64,000 nucleotides of DNA from NCBI RefSeq assembly GCF_003070885.1, contig NZ_CP028913.1, positions 1,364,001 to 1,428,000 on the forward strand, given 5' to 3'. The translations under genes and the position numbers were made by a program. The first letter of the stretch is position 1; each line of letters starts with the position of its first letter. A model generated the notes under the pieces. That model had not been told where the DNA came from and made no database searches. It saw only the letters and a list, made by a program, of their open reading frames with translations. The DNA comes from Agromyces badenianii (lineage in GTDB: Bacteria; Actinomycetota; Actinomycetes; Actinomycetales; Microbacteriaceae). Shown piece by piece: positions 27,035 to 37,214 of the stretch.

Positions 27035-27398
27035 TCGCGAGCGGGTAGACGTAGGGCTGGCCCTGGTTGGCCTTCACCGCGGCGATGATGCTGAAGACGA
27101 TGACGACGATGCCGATCGCGATGGTCAGGAGCCAACCGATGAGGACCAACCACAGGATGTAGCTGACCAGGTAGGCGATCGCCATGGTGATCTGGAAGTT
27201 CAGCGCGGTCGCGGTGTGCGCACGCACGAACGGGCCCCGGTCTTTCAGAACCAGGTAGCCGATCAGCGCGGGGATGAAGCTGAAGAAGATGCCGCCGATG
27301 TGGATGAGCGTCGCCCAGAGCTTCTCGTCGGAAGGACTGAGCTGGGCCCCCTGCTGGTAGGGGTTCGGCGGCGGGGGAGGCGGGGTGGCGTCGGACAT
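27018..27398 (-). CDS. DUF4870 membrane protein
   Basis: 126 residues from the ATG at 27398, with AAGGAGA upstream. A proline-rich N-terminus (PPPPPPNPYQQG) is followed by three or four membrane segments, with the family signature ALNFQITMAIAYLVS. Function unknown. The next gene is a paralogue with the same layout. Confidence 0.8.
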   Translation of the reverse strand: MSDATPPPPPPNPYQQGAQLSPSDEKLWATLIHIGGIFFSFIPALIGYLVLKDRGPFVRAHTATALNFQITMAIAYLVSYILWLVLIGWLLTIAIGIVVIVFSIIAAVKANQGQPYVYPLAIKFVS

Positions 27399-27487
27399 GA
27401 TGTCTCCTTGGTCGGATCGCCCGGAGGCGACTCTCGTTCTCGTCGCCCGACGGGCGAATGTTCGAACACTTTCATGCTGGCACAGCA

Positions 27488-27522
27488 GAGCGCGCCGGGC
27501 GCGGAAATCTCCCGGCGCGCTC
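27488..27522 (-). terminator. Hairpin between the two DUF4870 genes
   Basis: A perfect 12-bp stem (GAGCGCGCCGGG at 27488-27499 with its complement at 27511-27522) lies just downstream of the 27536-27949 gene on its transcribed strand. It separates the two paralogues into distinct transcripts or lowers expression of the second. Confidence 0.65.
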
Positions 27523-27535
27523 CGCTCCTTGCGAA

Positions 27536-27949
27536 TTACTTGATGAGGCGGATCGCGAACGGGTAGCGGTAGTGCTGCCCCTCCTTCGCCCGGAGGAACG
27601 CGATGATCGAGAGGACGACGCTGACGATCCAGGCCGCCCAGACGACGAACACGCCGATGAGGATGAACGTCAGGATCCAGCCCACGACGTAGGCGATCAG
27701 GATCGTGATCTGGAAGTTCAGCGCCTCTTTCGCCTCGGTGTTCGTGAACGAGCCGCGGTCTTTGAAGACGAGCCAGATGACGAGCGAGGGCAGGAAGCCC
27801 AGGATGCCGCCGAGGTGCGCGAACGAGCCCCACTGCACGTCTTGTTCGGGCGCGAGCGGTGCAGCGGCGACCGGCTGCGGTGCTGCAGGCTGCTGCGGGG
27901 GCGTCGGCGGAACGTTCTGGCCGGGTGCAGGGGCGTTCGGATCGGTCAT
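27536..27949 (-). CDS. DUF4870 membrane protein, paralogue
   Basis: 137 residues. The proline- and alanine-rich head (PPTPPQQPAAPQPV) precedes hydrophobic helices with EALNFQITILIAYVVG and a C-terminal YRYPFAIRLIK, matching its neighbour's YVYPLAIKFV. Local gene duplication is evident. Function unknown. Confidence 0.8.
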   Translation of the reverse strand: MTDPNAPAPGQNVPPTPPQQPAAPQPVAAAPLAPEQDVQWGSFAHLGGILGFLPSLVIWLVFKDRGSFTNTEAKEALNFQITILIAYVVGWILTFILIGVFVVWAAWIVSVVLSIIAFLRAKEGQHYRYPFAIRLIK

Positions 27950-28093
27950 GGTGCGTGCCTTTCGGGGTTCTCTGATGAACCGCGCTCGCGCGACAGGAAG
28001 ATTCCTATCGGGGGGTGACTCGCGGGATACCCATAAGCTAGCGCCGCCGCCCCGCAGCCTGCAACGGGCAGGTGACGGGATGTCGCGATATGA

Positions 28094-28120
28094 TTAGCAC
28101 TCACTCAGATCGAGTGCTAA
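28094..28120 (+). promoter_or_regulatory. CIRCE operator
   Basis: TTAGCACTC, nine bases, then GAGTGCTAA: a perfect consensus CIRCE element 21 bases before the hrcA start. HrcA binds CIRCE and represses under non-stress conditions, so the hrcA-dnaJ transcript is heat-inducible and autoregulated. It overlaps the likely promoter region. Confidence 0.96.
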
Positions 28121-28140
28121 GTGCGAGAGGAGCGATGGAC

Positions 28141-29163
28141 ATGGTCTCCGAACGCAGCCTCGCCGTGCTCCGCGCGATCGTGCAGGACTACGTCGCGTCG
28201 CGCGAGCCCGTGGGCTCGAAGTCGATCGTCGAACGCCACGCCTTCGGCGTGTCGGCGGCGACGATCCGCAACGACATGGCCCTCCTCGAAGAGGAGGAGC
28301 TGATCGCCGCCCCGCACACCTCGTCGGGCCGCATCCCCACCGACAAGGGCTATCGCGTGTTCGTCGATCAGCTCACCGACATCCGCCCGATGAGCGCGGC
28401 GCAGCGGCAGGCCATCGAGACCTTTCTCGGCGAGTCGAGCGACCTCGACGAACTGCTCGCCCGCACCGTGCGGCTCATCGCCCAGCTCACCAATCAGCTC
28501 GCCGTCGTGCAGTACCCGAGTTTCGGCAGCGCACGCGTGCGGCACGTCGAACTCGTCTCGCTCGCCCCCGACCGAGTGCTCTGCATCCTCATCAGCGACT
28601 CCGGGCAGGTCGAGCAGCGGCTCGCCGAGCTCGAGCAGCCGGTCGACGAGCAGACGCTCGGGGCACTGCGATCGCGCCTGAACGAGATCGCCGGTGGCCG
28701 CTCGATGGCCGAGGCCGCCGAGGCGCTCTCCGGCGAGATCGATAACGTCGACCCGCACCACGCCGCGATGCTCCACACCCTCGCGGTGACGCTCGCCGAG
28801 CAGGCCAGGGTTCAGCGCCAAGACCGCCTCGTCGTGGCCGGTGCGGCGAACCTCGTGCGCACCGAGCAGGACTTCGCCGGCTCGATCCTCGGGGTCATCG
28901 AGGCGATCGAAGAGCAGGTGGTGCTGCTGAGGCTCTTCGGCGAGATGGCCACCGACGAGCACGCCGTCACCGTGCGCATCGGCCGCGAGAACGCCTCGTT
29001 CGGCCTCGGTGAGACCTCCGTCGTCTCGAGCGCCTTCGCGATCCCGGGTCGCGACATCTCGAGGCTCGGCATCGTCGGCCCCACCCGCATGGACTACTCC
29101 AACAGCATGGCGGCCGTTCGCGCCGTTGCTCGCTACCTCTCCCGCACGCTCGGCGAGAGCTGA
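28141..29163 (+). CDS. hrcA: Heat-inducible transcription repressor HrcA
   Basis: 340 residues. The ATG at 28141 is spaced best from GAGAGGAG; an ATG at 28135 lies too close. The N-terminal winged helix ([46 protein letters not shown]) and the linker [18 protein letters not shown] are textbook HrcA. The C-terminal GAF-like domain ends in [17 protein letters not shown]. It represses genes carrying CIRCE, including its own through the element directly upstream. Confidence 0.97.
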   Translation: MVSERSLAVLRAIVQDYVASREPVGSKSIVERHAFGVSAATIRNDMALLEEEELIAAPHTSSGRIPTDKGYRVFVDQLTDIRPMSAAQRQAIETFLGESSDLDELLARTVRLIAQLTNQLAVVQYPSFGSARVRHVELVSLAPDRVLCILISDSGQVEQRLAELEQPVDEQTLGALRSRLNEIAGGRSMAEAAEALSGEIDNVDPHHAAMLHTLAVTLAEQARVQRQDRLVVAGAANLVRTEQDFAGSILGVIEAIEEQVVLLRLFGEMATDEHAVTVRIGRENASFGLGETSVVSSAFAIPGRDISRLGIVGPTRMDYSNSMAAVRAVARYLSRTLGES

Positions 29164-29218
29164 ACCCGCCGCCCGTCGCATCCGACCGGCATCCGGCAAT
29201 CGAAAGGACAAGCCCTCC

Positions 29219-30319
29219 GTGGCCGACCACTACGAGGTCCTCGGCGTCTCCCATGACGCCACCCCCGACGAGATCAAGAAGGCCTACCGCCGTCTCGCGC
29301 GCGAACTGCACCCCGACGTCAACCCCGGCGCCGAGGCATCCGAGCGCTTCAAGGAGGTCACGCACGCCTACGACGTGCTCTCCGACCCCCGGCAGCGCGA
29401 GCAGTACGATCTCGGCGGCCAGGGCGGGTTCGGCGGTGGGCAGAACTTCGGCGGCTTCGGCGACATCTTCGAGACCTTCTTCGGTGCCGGCCAGCAGAGC
29501 CGGGGCCCGCGATCGCGTCGCGAGCGGGGCCAAGACGCGCTGATCAGGGTCGAGGTCGGCCTCGACGAGGTGATCTTCGGCACGCACCGCGACATCGAGG
29601 TCGACACCGCAGTGACGTGCGAGACCTGCCACGGATCGTGCTGCCAGCCGGGCACCTCGCCCGTCACCTGCGACATCTGCCACGGTACGGGCTCGATCCA
29701 GCGCTCGGTGCGGTCGCTGCTCGGCAACGTCATGACCTCCAGCCCGTGCGGCACCTGCCGCGGCTACGGCACGGTCATCGCGACGCCGTGCGTGACCTGC
29801 CAGGGCCAGGGCCGAGTGCGCGCCCGACGCACCGTGCCGGTCGACATCCCCGCGGGAGTCGACACGGGTGTGCGACTGCAGATGCCCGGGTCGGGCGAGG
29901 CGGGCCCCGCCGGCGGACCCAACGGCGACCTGTACCTCGAGATCAAGGTCAAGAACCACGAGGTCTTCAGCCGACACGGCGACGACCTGCTGTGCACCCT
30001 CGAGGTGTCGATGACCGACGCGATCCTCGGCACGACGGCCACCATCCCCGCACTCGACGGCGATGTCGAGCTCGAACTCAAGGCCGGACTCCAGAGCGGC
30101 GAGATCCTCACCGTGAAAGACCGGGGCGTCTCGAGACTGCGCGGCACCGGTCGCGGAGACCTCAAGGTCGGCGTGCAGGTCATCACGCCCACCAAGCTCT
30201 CGTCGAAGGAACGCGACCTCATGCACCAGTTCGCAGCCTCGAAGAAGTCGCCGGCGCCCGAGCTCAGCCACTTCCAGCAGGGCATCTTCGCCCGCCTGCG
30301 CGACCGGTTCCTCGGCTAG
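29219..30319 (+). CDS. dnaJ: DnaJ co-chaperone (DnaJ2 type)
   Basis: 366 residues from GTG 29219. The J domain carries HPD ([11 protein letters not shown]), then a Gly/Phe linker ([16 protein letters not shown]), four zinc repeats ([32 protein letters not shown]) and C-terminal substrate domains. The first zinc repeat ends in cysteine where glycine is usual, followed by another cysteine. It stimulates DnaK ATPase. Its place behind CIRCE-hrcA is the usual one for the second actinobacterial DnaJ, the other being with dnaK-grpE. Confidence 0.95.
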   Translation: MADHYEVLGVSHDATPDEIKKAYRRLARELHPDVNPGAEASERFKEVTHAYDVLSDPRQREQYDLGGQGGFGGGQNFGGFGDIFETFFGAGQQSRGPRSRRERGQDALIRVEVGLDEVIFGTHRDIEVDTAVTCETCHGSCCQPGTSPVTCDICHGTGSIQRSVRSLLGNVMTSSPCGTCRGYGTVIATPCVTCQGQGRVRARRTVPVDIPAGVDTGVRLQMPGSGEAGPAGGPNGDLYLEIKVKNHEVFSRHGDDLLCTLEVSMTDAILGTTATIPALDGDVELELKAGLQSGEILTVKDRGVSRLRGTGRGDLKVGVQVITPTKLSSKERDLMHQFAASKKSPAPELSHFQQGIFARLRDRFLG

Positions 30320-30331
30320 GTCGGAGCCCCG

Positions 30332-31066
30332 GTGAGCCACCTCTACCTCGACGAGTCCCTCGACCTGGCCGCAGTCGTGCCCGGCGGCACCGTCACGCTC
30401 ACCGGCGACGAGGCGCGTCACGCCGTCACCGTGTCGAGGGTGCGAGCCGGCGAGCGCATCGCGATCGGCGACGGACACGGCGCGCTCGTGCACGGCGTCG
30501 TCGCCTCGACCGGAACGCGCGAACTCGAACTCACGGTCGACGAGGTGATCGTGCACGAGCAGCCGGTGCCGCGCATCACGCTCGTGCAGGCGCTCGCGAA
30601 GGGCGACCGCGACGAACTCGCGGTGCAGGCGGCCACCGAGCTCGGCGTCGATGCGATCGTGCCGTGGGCGGCGAGCCGTTCCGTCTCCCGATGGGAGGGG
30701 CCGAAGGCCGAGAAGGGCCGGCTCCGCTGGGCGAGCATCGTCCGCGAAGCGGTCAAGCAGTCCATCCGCGCGTGGCTGCCCGCCGTCGCACCGGTCACCA
30801 CGACCGCACAGCTCCCAGACCGACTCGAAGGCCAGCGGATGCTGCTGCTCGAGCCGACCGCAACGGCGACGCTGACCGAGCTGCGGCCCGATGGGCGCGA
30901 TCTGGCGCTCGTCGTCGGCCCCGAGGGCGGCATCTCACCGGCGGAGCTCGAGCAGCTCACCGCCGCCGGCGCCGAACCGGTGCGGCTCGGAGCATCCGTG
31001 CTGCGCACCTCGACGGCCGGCCCAGCCGCGATCGCCGTGCTGAATGCGGCACTCGGGCGGTGGTGA
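30332..31066 (+). CDS. rsmE: 16S rRNA m3U1498 methyltransferase
   Basis: 244 residues of the SPOUT family. The N-terminal PUA-like part has DEARHAVTVSRVRAGERI; the knotted SAM-binding region has LALVVGPEGGISPAELEQL and LGASVLRTSTAGPAAIAVL. It methylates N3 of U1498 in the 30S subunit. The GTG start lies 12 bases after dnaJ; dnaJ-rsmE adjacency is widely conserved. Confidence 0.95.
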   Translation: MSHLYLDESLDLAAVVPGGTVTLTGDEARHAVTVSRVRAGERIAIGDGHGALVHGVVASTGTRELELTVDEVIVHEQPVPRITLVQALAKGDRDELAVQAATELGVDAIVPWAASRSVSRWEGPKAEKGRLRWASIVREAVKQSIRAWLPAVAPVTTTAQLPDRLEGQRMLLLEPTATATLTELRPDGRDLALVVGPEGGISPAELEQLTAAGAEPVRLGASVLRTSTAGPAAIAVLNAALGRW

Positions 31067-31090
31067 GGCATCCGTCGCTACGATGGAGGA

Positions 31091-31453
31091 ATGACCGACT
31101 CCCGCGCAGAACCGACCGTCTTCGAGCGCATCGCCGCCCGTGAGATCCCCGCGCGGCTGGTCGCGGAGACCGACCGCGTCATCGCGTTCCACGACATCGC
31201 GCCGAAAGCGCCCGTGCATGTCGTCGTGACCCCGAAGTCGGGGGAGTACCGAGACGTCGTCGAACTCGCCGCCGGCGACCCCGATCTCCTCGCCGAACTC
31301 GTCGAAGTGGCGCACGACATCGCCGCAGAACTCGCCGACGGCGAGTTCCGGCTCGTCTTCAACACCGGCGCGACCGCCGGTCAGACCGTCTTCCATGTGC
31401 ATGCGCACGTGCTTGCGGGCGGTCTCGAGGAGGCCACGCTTGCCGGAGAGTGA
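31091..31453 (+). CDS. HIT family nucleotide hydrolase
   Basis: 120 residues with the histidine triad FHVHAHVL near the C-terminus, and an N-terminal segment (VFERIAAREIPARLVAETDRVIAFHDIAPKAP) typical of the HINT branch. HINT enzymes hydrolyse nucleoside phosphoramidates. It overlaps the start of phoH. Confidence 0.93.
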   Translation: MTDSRAEPTVFERIAAREIPARLVAETDRVIAFHDIAPKAPVHVVVTPKSGEYRDVVELAAGDPDLLAELVEVAHDIAAELADGEFRLVFNTGATAGQTVFHVHAHVLAGGLEEATLAGE

Positions 31454-32579
31454 CCCGATCGGCGATGGCGCGGCCGCGCAGGCCGCGCAGGCCGACGAGG
31501 TCGGCGCGTCCTCCCAGACCGCTCCAGCAGACGAGGAGCGGCTGAGCATCGACGGCATCGCCATGGTGCGGTTGCTCGGACCGCAGGATCGCCTGCTCAC
31601 ACAGGTGCAACGCGAATACCCGGGCGTGCAGGTGCACGTGCGCGGCAACGAGATCGCGATTCGAGGCGACGCCGACGGTCGCATGCACGTGCGACGCCTG
31701 ATCGAAGAACTGCTCGAGCTCGTCCGCAGCGGGCAGGACCCCACCCCGACCGAAGTGAGGAGCTCGGCACGCATGCTCGACGCCGATCCCAATGCCAAAC
31801 CGTCCGAACTGCTCGGGCAGGTCATCGTCTCGAGCCGAGGCAAGACGATCCGGCCGAAGACCGAGGGCCAGCGCCGATACGTCGACGCGATCGACGAGCA
31901 CACCATCGTGTTCGGCATCGGCCCGGCCGGCACCGGCAAGACCTACCTCGCCATGGCCAAGGCCGTGCAGGCGCTGCAGCGCAAAGAGGTCAGCCGCATC
32001 ATCCTGACGAGGCCGGCGGTCGAGGCGGGGGAGCGCCTCGGATTCCTGCCCGGCACGCTCACCGACAAGATCGACCCGTACCTTCGGCCGCTCTACGACG
32101 CGCTCAACGAGATGATGGACCCCGAGCTCGTGCCGAAGCTGCTCGCCTCCGGCACCGTCGAGGTCGCCCCGCTCGCCTACATGCGCGGTCGCACCCTCAA
32201 CGACTCGTTCGTCGTCCTCGATGAGGCGCAGAACACGACGCCCGAGCAGATGAAGATGTTCCTCACCCGCCTCGGCTTCGGTTCGCAGATGGTCGTCACG
32301 GGTGACATCACCCAGGTCGACCTGCCCACCGGCGCGAGCGGACTCCGGCTCGTGACGCGCATCCTCGACCACGTCGACGACATCGAGTTCGTGCGCCTCA
32401 CGAGCGACGACGTCGTGCGGCACACACTCGTCGGCCGCATCGTCGACGCCTACACCGAGTACGACCAGCGCCAGCAGGCGCAGCGATTCGAACGCGATCA
32501 GGCGCGCGAGTTCGCCAACCGCGCCGAACGGCGCGGCCACCAGGGCCCGCGCGACCACCTGCCGCGCAAGTCGAAGTGA
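31440..32579 (+). CDS. phoH: PhoH family ATPase
   Basis: 379 residues from the TTG at 31440, which has GAGGAGG at the right distance inside the HIT gene; an ATG at 31395 is the alternative. It has an N-terminal KH-like segment, Walker A ([12 protein letters not shown]), [16 protein letters not shown] and Walker B ([10 protein letters not shown]). PhoH-like proteins are predicted RNA helicase or nucleotide-hydrolysing enzymes and sit next to ybeY in most bacteria, suggesting a role in RNA metabolism. The tail is basic. Confidence 0.93.
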   Translation: MPESDPIGDGAAAQAAQADEVGASSQTAPADEERLSIDGIAMVRLLGPQDRLLTQVQREYPGVQVHVRGNEIAIRGDADGRMHVRRLIEELLELVRSGQDPTPTEVRSSARMLDADPNAKPSELLGQVIVSSRGKTIRPKTEGQRRYVDAIDEHTIVFGIGPAGTGKTYLAMAKAVQALQRKEVSRIILTRPAVEAGERLGFLPGTLTDKIDPYLRPLYDALNEMMDPELVPKLLASGTVEVAPLAYMRGRTLNDSFVVLDEAQNTTPEQMKMFLTRLGFGSQMVVTGDITQVDLPTGASGLRLVTRILDHVDDIEFVRLTSDDVVRHTLVGRIVDAYTEYDQRQQAQRFERDQAREFANRAERRGHQGPRDHLPRKSK

Positions 32580-32601
32580 ACGAGACGGAGAGGTTCACGG
32601 C

Positions 32602-33063
32602 GTGAGCATCGAGATCAACAACGAATCGACGATCGAGGTCGATGAGGCCGCCATCCAGCGACTGGCGGTGTACGCGCTCGACGCGATGCACGTGCATCCC
32701 GACGCCGAGCTCGCGATCGTGCTCGTCGACGAAGGCGCCATGGAACAGCTGCACGTGCAGTGGATGGACGAGCCCGGCCCGACCGACGTGCTGAGCTTCC
32801 CGATGGACGAGCTGCGGCCGGGCACCGAAGAGTCACCGACATCGCCCGGCCTGCTCGGCGACATCGTGCTCTGCCCGCAGGTGGCCGAAGCGCAGGCCCG
32901 CACCGCGGGGCATCCGCTCACCGACGAACTGCTGCTCCTGACGGCCCACGGCATCCTGCACCTGCTCGGCTTCGACCACGCCGAGCCGGCGGAGGAGAAA
33001 GAGATGTTCGGCATCCAGCGCGACATCCTGGTCGGATTCTCCATGCAGGAGCGGCGCCGCTGA
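32602..33063 (+). CDS. ybeY: Endoribonuclease YbeY
   Basis: 153 residues. The metal-binding motif [11 protein letters not shown] is present (three histidines), with DVLSFPMDE upstream. YbeY is a metal-dependent RNase involved in 16S rRNA 3' maturation and ribosome quality control. It starts at GTG, 22 bases after phoH, in the conserved phoH-ybeY-corC-era operon. Confidence 0.96.
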   Translation: MSIEINNESTIEVDEAAIQRLAVYALDAMHVHPDAELAIVLVDEGAMEQLHVQWMDEPGPTDVLSFPMDELRPGTEESPTSPGLLGDIVLCPQVAEAQARTAGHPLTDELLLLTAHGILHLLGFDHAEPAEEKEMFGIQRDILVGFSMQERRR

Positions 33064-33064
33064 C

Positions 33065-34381
33065 ATGCAGCCCTGGCTCTTCCTCGGCGCGGCCTTCGTG
33101 CTCGTCGCGTTCGGCGGTCTCATGGCCGCCGTCGACTCCGCGATCGCCTCGACATCGCGCGCCGACGTGACCGAACTGGCCCTCGAGTCGCGCGCCCGGC
33201 GATCGCTGCTCGCGATCGCCGACGACACCGGCGCCCACGTCAACGCGGTCAACTTCATGCGCATCATCGCGGAGACGACCGCGGCCGTGCTCGTGACGCT
33301 CGCGTTCGTGTCCTTCCTCGACAACGTGTGGCTCGTGCTGCTCTTCTCCGCACTCATCATGACCGCCGTCTCGTTCGTGCTCGTCGGTGCGAGTCCGCGC
33401 AGCGTCGGCCGCGTCAACGCTGCCACGGTGCTGCGGTCGACCGCGCCGCTCGTGCACTTCCTGCGCGTGCTGCTCGGGCCGCTCGCCGGAGCCCTCGTCT
33501 CGCTCGGCAACCGGGTCACCCCCGGGCGCAACCGCTTCGCCGGTGTCTCGAGCGAAGAGGAGCTGCTCAGCATGGTCGACGAGGCGGCCGAATTCGACGT
33601 GCTCGAGGAGGGCGACCGCGAGCTCATCCACTCGATCTTCGAGTTCAACGACACCGTCGCGCGCGAGGTCATGGTGCCGCGCACCGACATGATCACGATC
33701 GAGTCCACGGCACATCTCTCGCACGCCATGGCGGTCTTCCTGAATGCTGGCTACTCGCGCATTCCGGTCATCGAACGCGACGCCGACGATGTCACCGGCA
33801 TCCTCTATCTGCGCGATCTCGCCCGCCTCGGCTTCGAGCGCCCGCTCGACGCCGAGGGGCTCACCGTCGGCGAGCTCGTGCGCCCGGCGGTCTTCGTGCC
33901 CGACTCGATGAAGGCCGATGCGCTGCTGCGCAAGATGCAGCTCGAGTCGAATCACCTCGCGATGGTGGTCGACGAGTACGGCGGCATCGCCGGCCTGGTC
34001 ACGCTCGAAGACGTCATCGAGGAACTCGTCGGCGACATCTCCGACGAGTACGACCGCGAGGCGGCGCAGGTCGAAGACCTCGGCGAGGGCCGGTACCGCG
34101 TCAACGCGCGACTGCCGATCGACGAGCTCGGCGAGCTGTTCGGCCTCGACATCGAAGACGAGGACGTCGACTCGGCCGGCGGATTGCTCGCGAAGGAACT
34201 CGGTCGCCTGGCGCAGCCCGGCGAGCGGGTCACGGTCTCGGGACTCGTGCTCGAGGCCGAGCGCACCGAAGGCCGTCGCAAGCGCATCTCGACGATCCTC
34301 GTCGAACGCGACCAGGCGCTCATCGACGTGCAGAGCGCGTTCGAGTCGAGCGACCCCGATGGAAGGAACAGCCGTGGCTGA
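33065..34381 (+). CDS. HlyC/CorC (CNNM) family transporter-like protein
   Basis: 438 residues: a DUF21 membrane domain (~residues 1-150, several hydrophobic helices), a CBS pair (~200-320; VPRTDMITIE, MVVDEYGGIAGLVTLEDVIEELVGDI) and a CorC_HlyC C-terminal domain (RYRVNARLPIDELGELFGL). Family members are linked to magnesium and cobalt efflux; the substrate here is unproven. The start is one base after ybeY, and the end overlaps era by eight bases. Confidence 0.92.
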   Translation: MQPWLFLGAAFVLVAFGGLMAAVDSAIASTSRADVTELALESRARRSLLAIADDTGAHVNAVNFMRIIAETTAAVLVTLAFVSFLDNVWLVLLFSALIMTAVSFVLVGASPRSVGRVNAATVLRSTAPLVHFLRVLLGPLAGALVSLGNRVTPGRNRFAGVSSEEELLSMVDEAAEFDVLEEGDRELIHSIFEFNDTVAREVMVPRTDMITIESTAHLSHAMAVFLNAGYSRIPVIERDADDVTGILYLRDLARLGFERPLDAEGLTVGELVRPAVFVPDSMKADALLRKMQLESNHLAMVVDEYGGIAGLVTLEDVIEELVGDISDEYDREAAQVEDLGEGRYRVNARLPIDELGELFGLDIEDEDVDSAGGLLAKELGRLAQPGERVTVSGLVLEAERTEGRRKRISTILVERDQALIDVQSAFESSDPDGRNSRG

Positions 34382-35267
34382 GTACCGTGCCGGATTCGTC
34401 TCGTTCGTGGGGCGACCGAATGTCGGCAAGTCGACCCTCACAAACGCCCTCGTCGGCGAGAAGGTCGCGATCACGAGTTCGAAGCCGCAGACGACTCGCC
34501 GCGCCATCCGCGGCATCGTGCACCGTGAGCACGGCCAGTTGATCCTCGTCGACACGCCTGGATTGCACCGGCCGCGCACCCTCCTCGGCGAGCGCCTCAA
34601 CTCACTCGTGCAGTCGACCCTCGGCGATGTCGACGTCATCGCCTTCTGCGTGCCGGCCAACGAGCCGATCGGCCCGGGCGACCGATACATCAACGAGCAG
34701 CTCGAGCAGTATCCGCGGGCCAAGAAGGTCGCGATCGTCACGAAGACGGATGCCACGTCGAAAGCCAAGGTGGCCGAGCAGTTGCTCGCGGTGTCCGAGC
34801 TCCGAGACTGGGCGGCGATCATCCCGGTCTCTGCACCACGCGGCGAGCAGCTCGACGTGCTCGTCGACGAATTGCTCGCGCTCGTGCCGGAGTCCGACCA
34901 GCCGCTCTACCCGGCCGAGACCCTGACCGACGAAGACACGAGCGAGCGCATCGCCGAGTTCATCCGCGAGGCTGCGCTCGAAGGCGTCTCCGACGAACTG
35001 CCGCACTCGATCGCCGTCACGGTCGACGACATGGTCGAGCGCGAAGACAAGGACCTGCTTGAGATCTACGCGAACCTCTACGTCGAGCGCGACAGCCAGA
35101 AGGGCATCATCATCGGCAAGGGCGGCTCGCGGCTGCGCGAGGTCGGCACGACCGCCCGCGCGCAGATCGAGGGCCTGCTCGGTCGCAAGGTGCACCTCGC
35201 GCTGCACGTGAAGGTCGCCAAGGAGTGGCAGCGCGACCCGAAGCAGCTCGGTCGCCTCGGATTCTGA
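34374..35267 (+). CDS. era: GTPase Era
   Basis: 297 residues from the GTG at 34374, preceded by GGAAGGAA. G1 is GRPNVGKST, the G2 region TSSKPQTTR, G3 DTPG and G4 TKTD; the C-terminal KH domain holds GIIIGKGGSRLREVGTTAR. Era binds the 3' end of 16S rRNA and checks 30S maturation. It is the last gene of the phoH-ybeY-corC-era operon. Confidence 0.97.
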   Translation: MAEYRAGFVSFVGRPNVGKSTLTNALVGEKVAITSSKPQTTRRAIRGIVHREHGQLILVDTPGLHRPRTLLGERLNSLVQSTLGDVDVIAFCVPANEPIGPGDRYINEQLEQYPRAKKVAIVTKTDATSKAKVAEQLLAVSELRDWAAIIPVSAPRGEQLDVLVDELLALVPESDQPLYPAETLTDEDTSERIAEFIREAALEGVSDELPHSIAVTVDDMVEREDKDLLEIYANLYVERDSQKGIIIGKGGSRLREVGTTARAQIEGLLGRKVHLALHVKVAKEWQRDPKQLGRLGF

Positions 35268-35313
35268 GTCGCGCCGCCCGCCACAACGTACGACTCGAGG
35301 ATGATTCCGCGCC

Positions 35314-36546
35314 ATGACGGCGGCGGAGGCCGCCGAGAGCGCGTACGTTGGATCGGTGCCCAGGATCAGCCGCGCGAAGCTCACGACCGACATCGTGCTC
35401 GCGGCCGTCTTCGCCCTGGCCTGCGTGCCGTTCGCCGTGCTCGGCGGGTGGGCCGACCTCGTGCTGCTCGTCGTGTTCGCGGCGGCACTCGCGGTGCGGC
35501 GGTATTCGCCGGCCTGGTCGCTGGGCCTCGCCTGGGCGGCGGCGCTCGCCCAGATGCTCATGCTGCGCGACCTGCAGCTCTACGACGCCGCGGTGTTCGG
35601 GGTGCTCTACTCCACTGCGGCGCACGGCGGCCGGCTCGTGAAGTGGCTGGGGCTCGCGTCAGCGGGGGTGGGGGCACTGCTCGCCACCGGCTACCTCGCG
35701 GTCGTGAAGCCGCTCATCGACAATGCCGGGTTCACCGGGTCGCAAGACACGATCGGCATGCTCATGCTGACCCTGGTGCTGTTCGTCGCCTCGATCGCGG
35801 TGCTCGTGCTGTCGTGGACGGCCGGCCTACTCGTGCGCTCGGTGCGCGACACCCGAGAGGTGCGCCGCCGCGAGGAGGTAGCGAACCGCGAGCGTGAGCT
35901 CGTCGAGTACCGGTACGTCGTCGAGCAGGAGCGCAACCGCATCGCCCGCGACATGCACGACGTCGTCGCCCACTCGCTCGCCGTCGTCATCGCCCAGGCC
36001 GACGGTGCCCGCTTCGCGGCTTCGTCGCGGCCCGAGGCGGCGGTCGAGGCGCTCGGCACGATCGCGGGGGTCGCGCGCGGCGCGCTCGGAGACGTTCGAC
36101 TGCTCCTCGCCGAACTCCGTCACGACGAGGCGGGCGCCCCGCAACCGGTGCTCGACGATCTCGACGGCCTGCTCGACCAGGTGCGCGCCGCCGGCCTCGA
36201 CGTGCACTTCACCGAGACCGGGCTGCGGCTGCCGCTCGGCACCGGACACCAGATCGCGGTCTACCGCATCGTGCAGGAAGGTCTCACCAATGCGCTCCGC
36301 CACGGCGACGTCACCGAACCGGTGCGCCTCGAGTTCCGCTGGGACGCCGACGGTGTCGCGATCGCACTCGTGAACGCCAGGCGAGCGGATGCCCCCGCGC
36401 CCGAGTCGCACGCGTTCCGCCACGGAATCCCGGGCATGCGTGAGCGCGCCCAGCTCGCCGGCGGCACCCTGCAGGCCGAGGCCGGCGACGACGGGATGTT
36501 CCGGCTGGCCGCGCGCATCCCGGCGCAGGCTGGCAGGCCGGCGTGA
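35314..36546 (+). CDS. Sensor histidine kinase, HisKA_3 type
   Basis: 410 residues. Hydrophobic helices occupy roughly residues 25-170, then the phospho-histidine motif (RNRIARDMHDVVAHSLAVVI) and ATP-binding domain (YRIVQEGLTNALRHG; HGIPGMRERAQLAGG). The start is uncertain: ATG 35314 and GTG 35356 are in frame and neither has a strong ribosome site. The pairing with the regulator and with an FtsX-type ABC transporter suggests sensing of membrane-active compounds, by analogy only. Confidence 0.9.
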   Translation: MTAAEAAESAYVGSVPRISRAKLTTDIVLAAVFALACVPFAVLGGWADLVLLVVFAAALAVRRYSPAWSLGLAWAAALAQMLMLRDLQLYDAAVFGVLYSTAAHGGRLVKWLGLASAGVGALLATGYLAVVKPLIDNAGFTGSQDTIGMLMLTLVLFVASIAVLVLSWTAGLLVRSVRDTREVRRREEVANRERELVEYRYVVEQERNRIARDMHDVVAHSLAVVIAQADGARFAASSRPEAAVEALGTIAGVARGALGDVRLLLAELRHDEAGAPQPVLDDLDGLLDQVRAAGLDVHFTETGLRLPLGTGHQIAVYRIVQEGLTNALRHGDVTEPVRLEFRWDADGVAIALVNARRADAPAPESHAFRHGIPGMRERAQLAGGTLQAEAGDDGMFRLAARIPAQAGRPA

Positions 36547-37214
36547 ACGGCATCCGGGTCGCTCTGGTCGACGACCAGGCGTTGTTCCGCGCCGGCGTGC
36601 GCATGCTCATCGAGTCCCAACCCGACCTCGAGGTCGTCGGCGAGGCGGGTGACGGCGCGGCCGCGGTCGACCTCGTACGCCGCGAACGGCCCGACGTCGT
36701 GCTCATGGACGTTCGGATGCCGGTGCAGGACGGCATCGCCGCGACCGAGCGGATCATCGCCGAGGCCGACCGCGACGGAGCACAGGCGCCTCGCATCATC
36801 GTGCTCACGACCTTCGACCTCGACGAGAACGCGGCGCGGGCGATCCGCGCGGGAGCGAGCGGTTTCGTGCTGAAAGACGCCGATCCCGAGTTCCTGCTCG
36901 CGGCCGTGCGCACGGTTCACCAGGGAAACCAGGTGATCGCCGCCGCTGCGACGAGGGCGCTGTTCGCGCATCTGGGCCGGGGGAGCGGCCGGCAGCCGGC
37001 GCCCGCGGCGTGGTCGGAGCTCACCCCGCGTGAGCGAGAGATCTTCGGCTTGGCCGCCCGAGGGCTCAGCAACGGAGAGATCGCCGCATCCGAGTTCCTC
37101 TCGGAGGCGACCGTGAAGACGCACGTCAGCCGTATTCTCGCGAAGCTCGGCCTGCGCGACCGGGTGCAGCTCGTCGTGTTCGCCTACGAGCACGAGCTCC
37201 CGCCGGTTCCGTGA
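36543..37214 (+). CDS. NarL/LuxR-type response regulator
   Basis: 223 residues. The receiver has its phospho-aspartate in DVVLMDVRMPVQDG and lysine in FVLKDADPE; the output is a LuxR-type HTH (LTPREREIFGLAARGLSNGEIA, then SEATVKTHVSRIL). The GTG start overlaps the kinase stop. It probably controls the ABC transporter genes that follow 100 bases downstream. Confidence 0.93.
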   Translation: MNGIRVALVDDQALFRAGVRMLIESQPDLEVVGEAGDGAAAVDLVRRERPDVVLMDVRMPVQDGIAATERIIAEADRDGAQAPRIIVLTTFDLDENAARAIRAGASGFVLKDADPEFLLAAVRTVHQGNQVIAAAATRALFAHLGRGSGRQPAPAAWSELTPREREIFGLAARGLSNGEIAASEFLSEATVKTHVSRILAKLGLRDRVQLVVFAYEHELPPVP

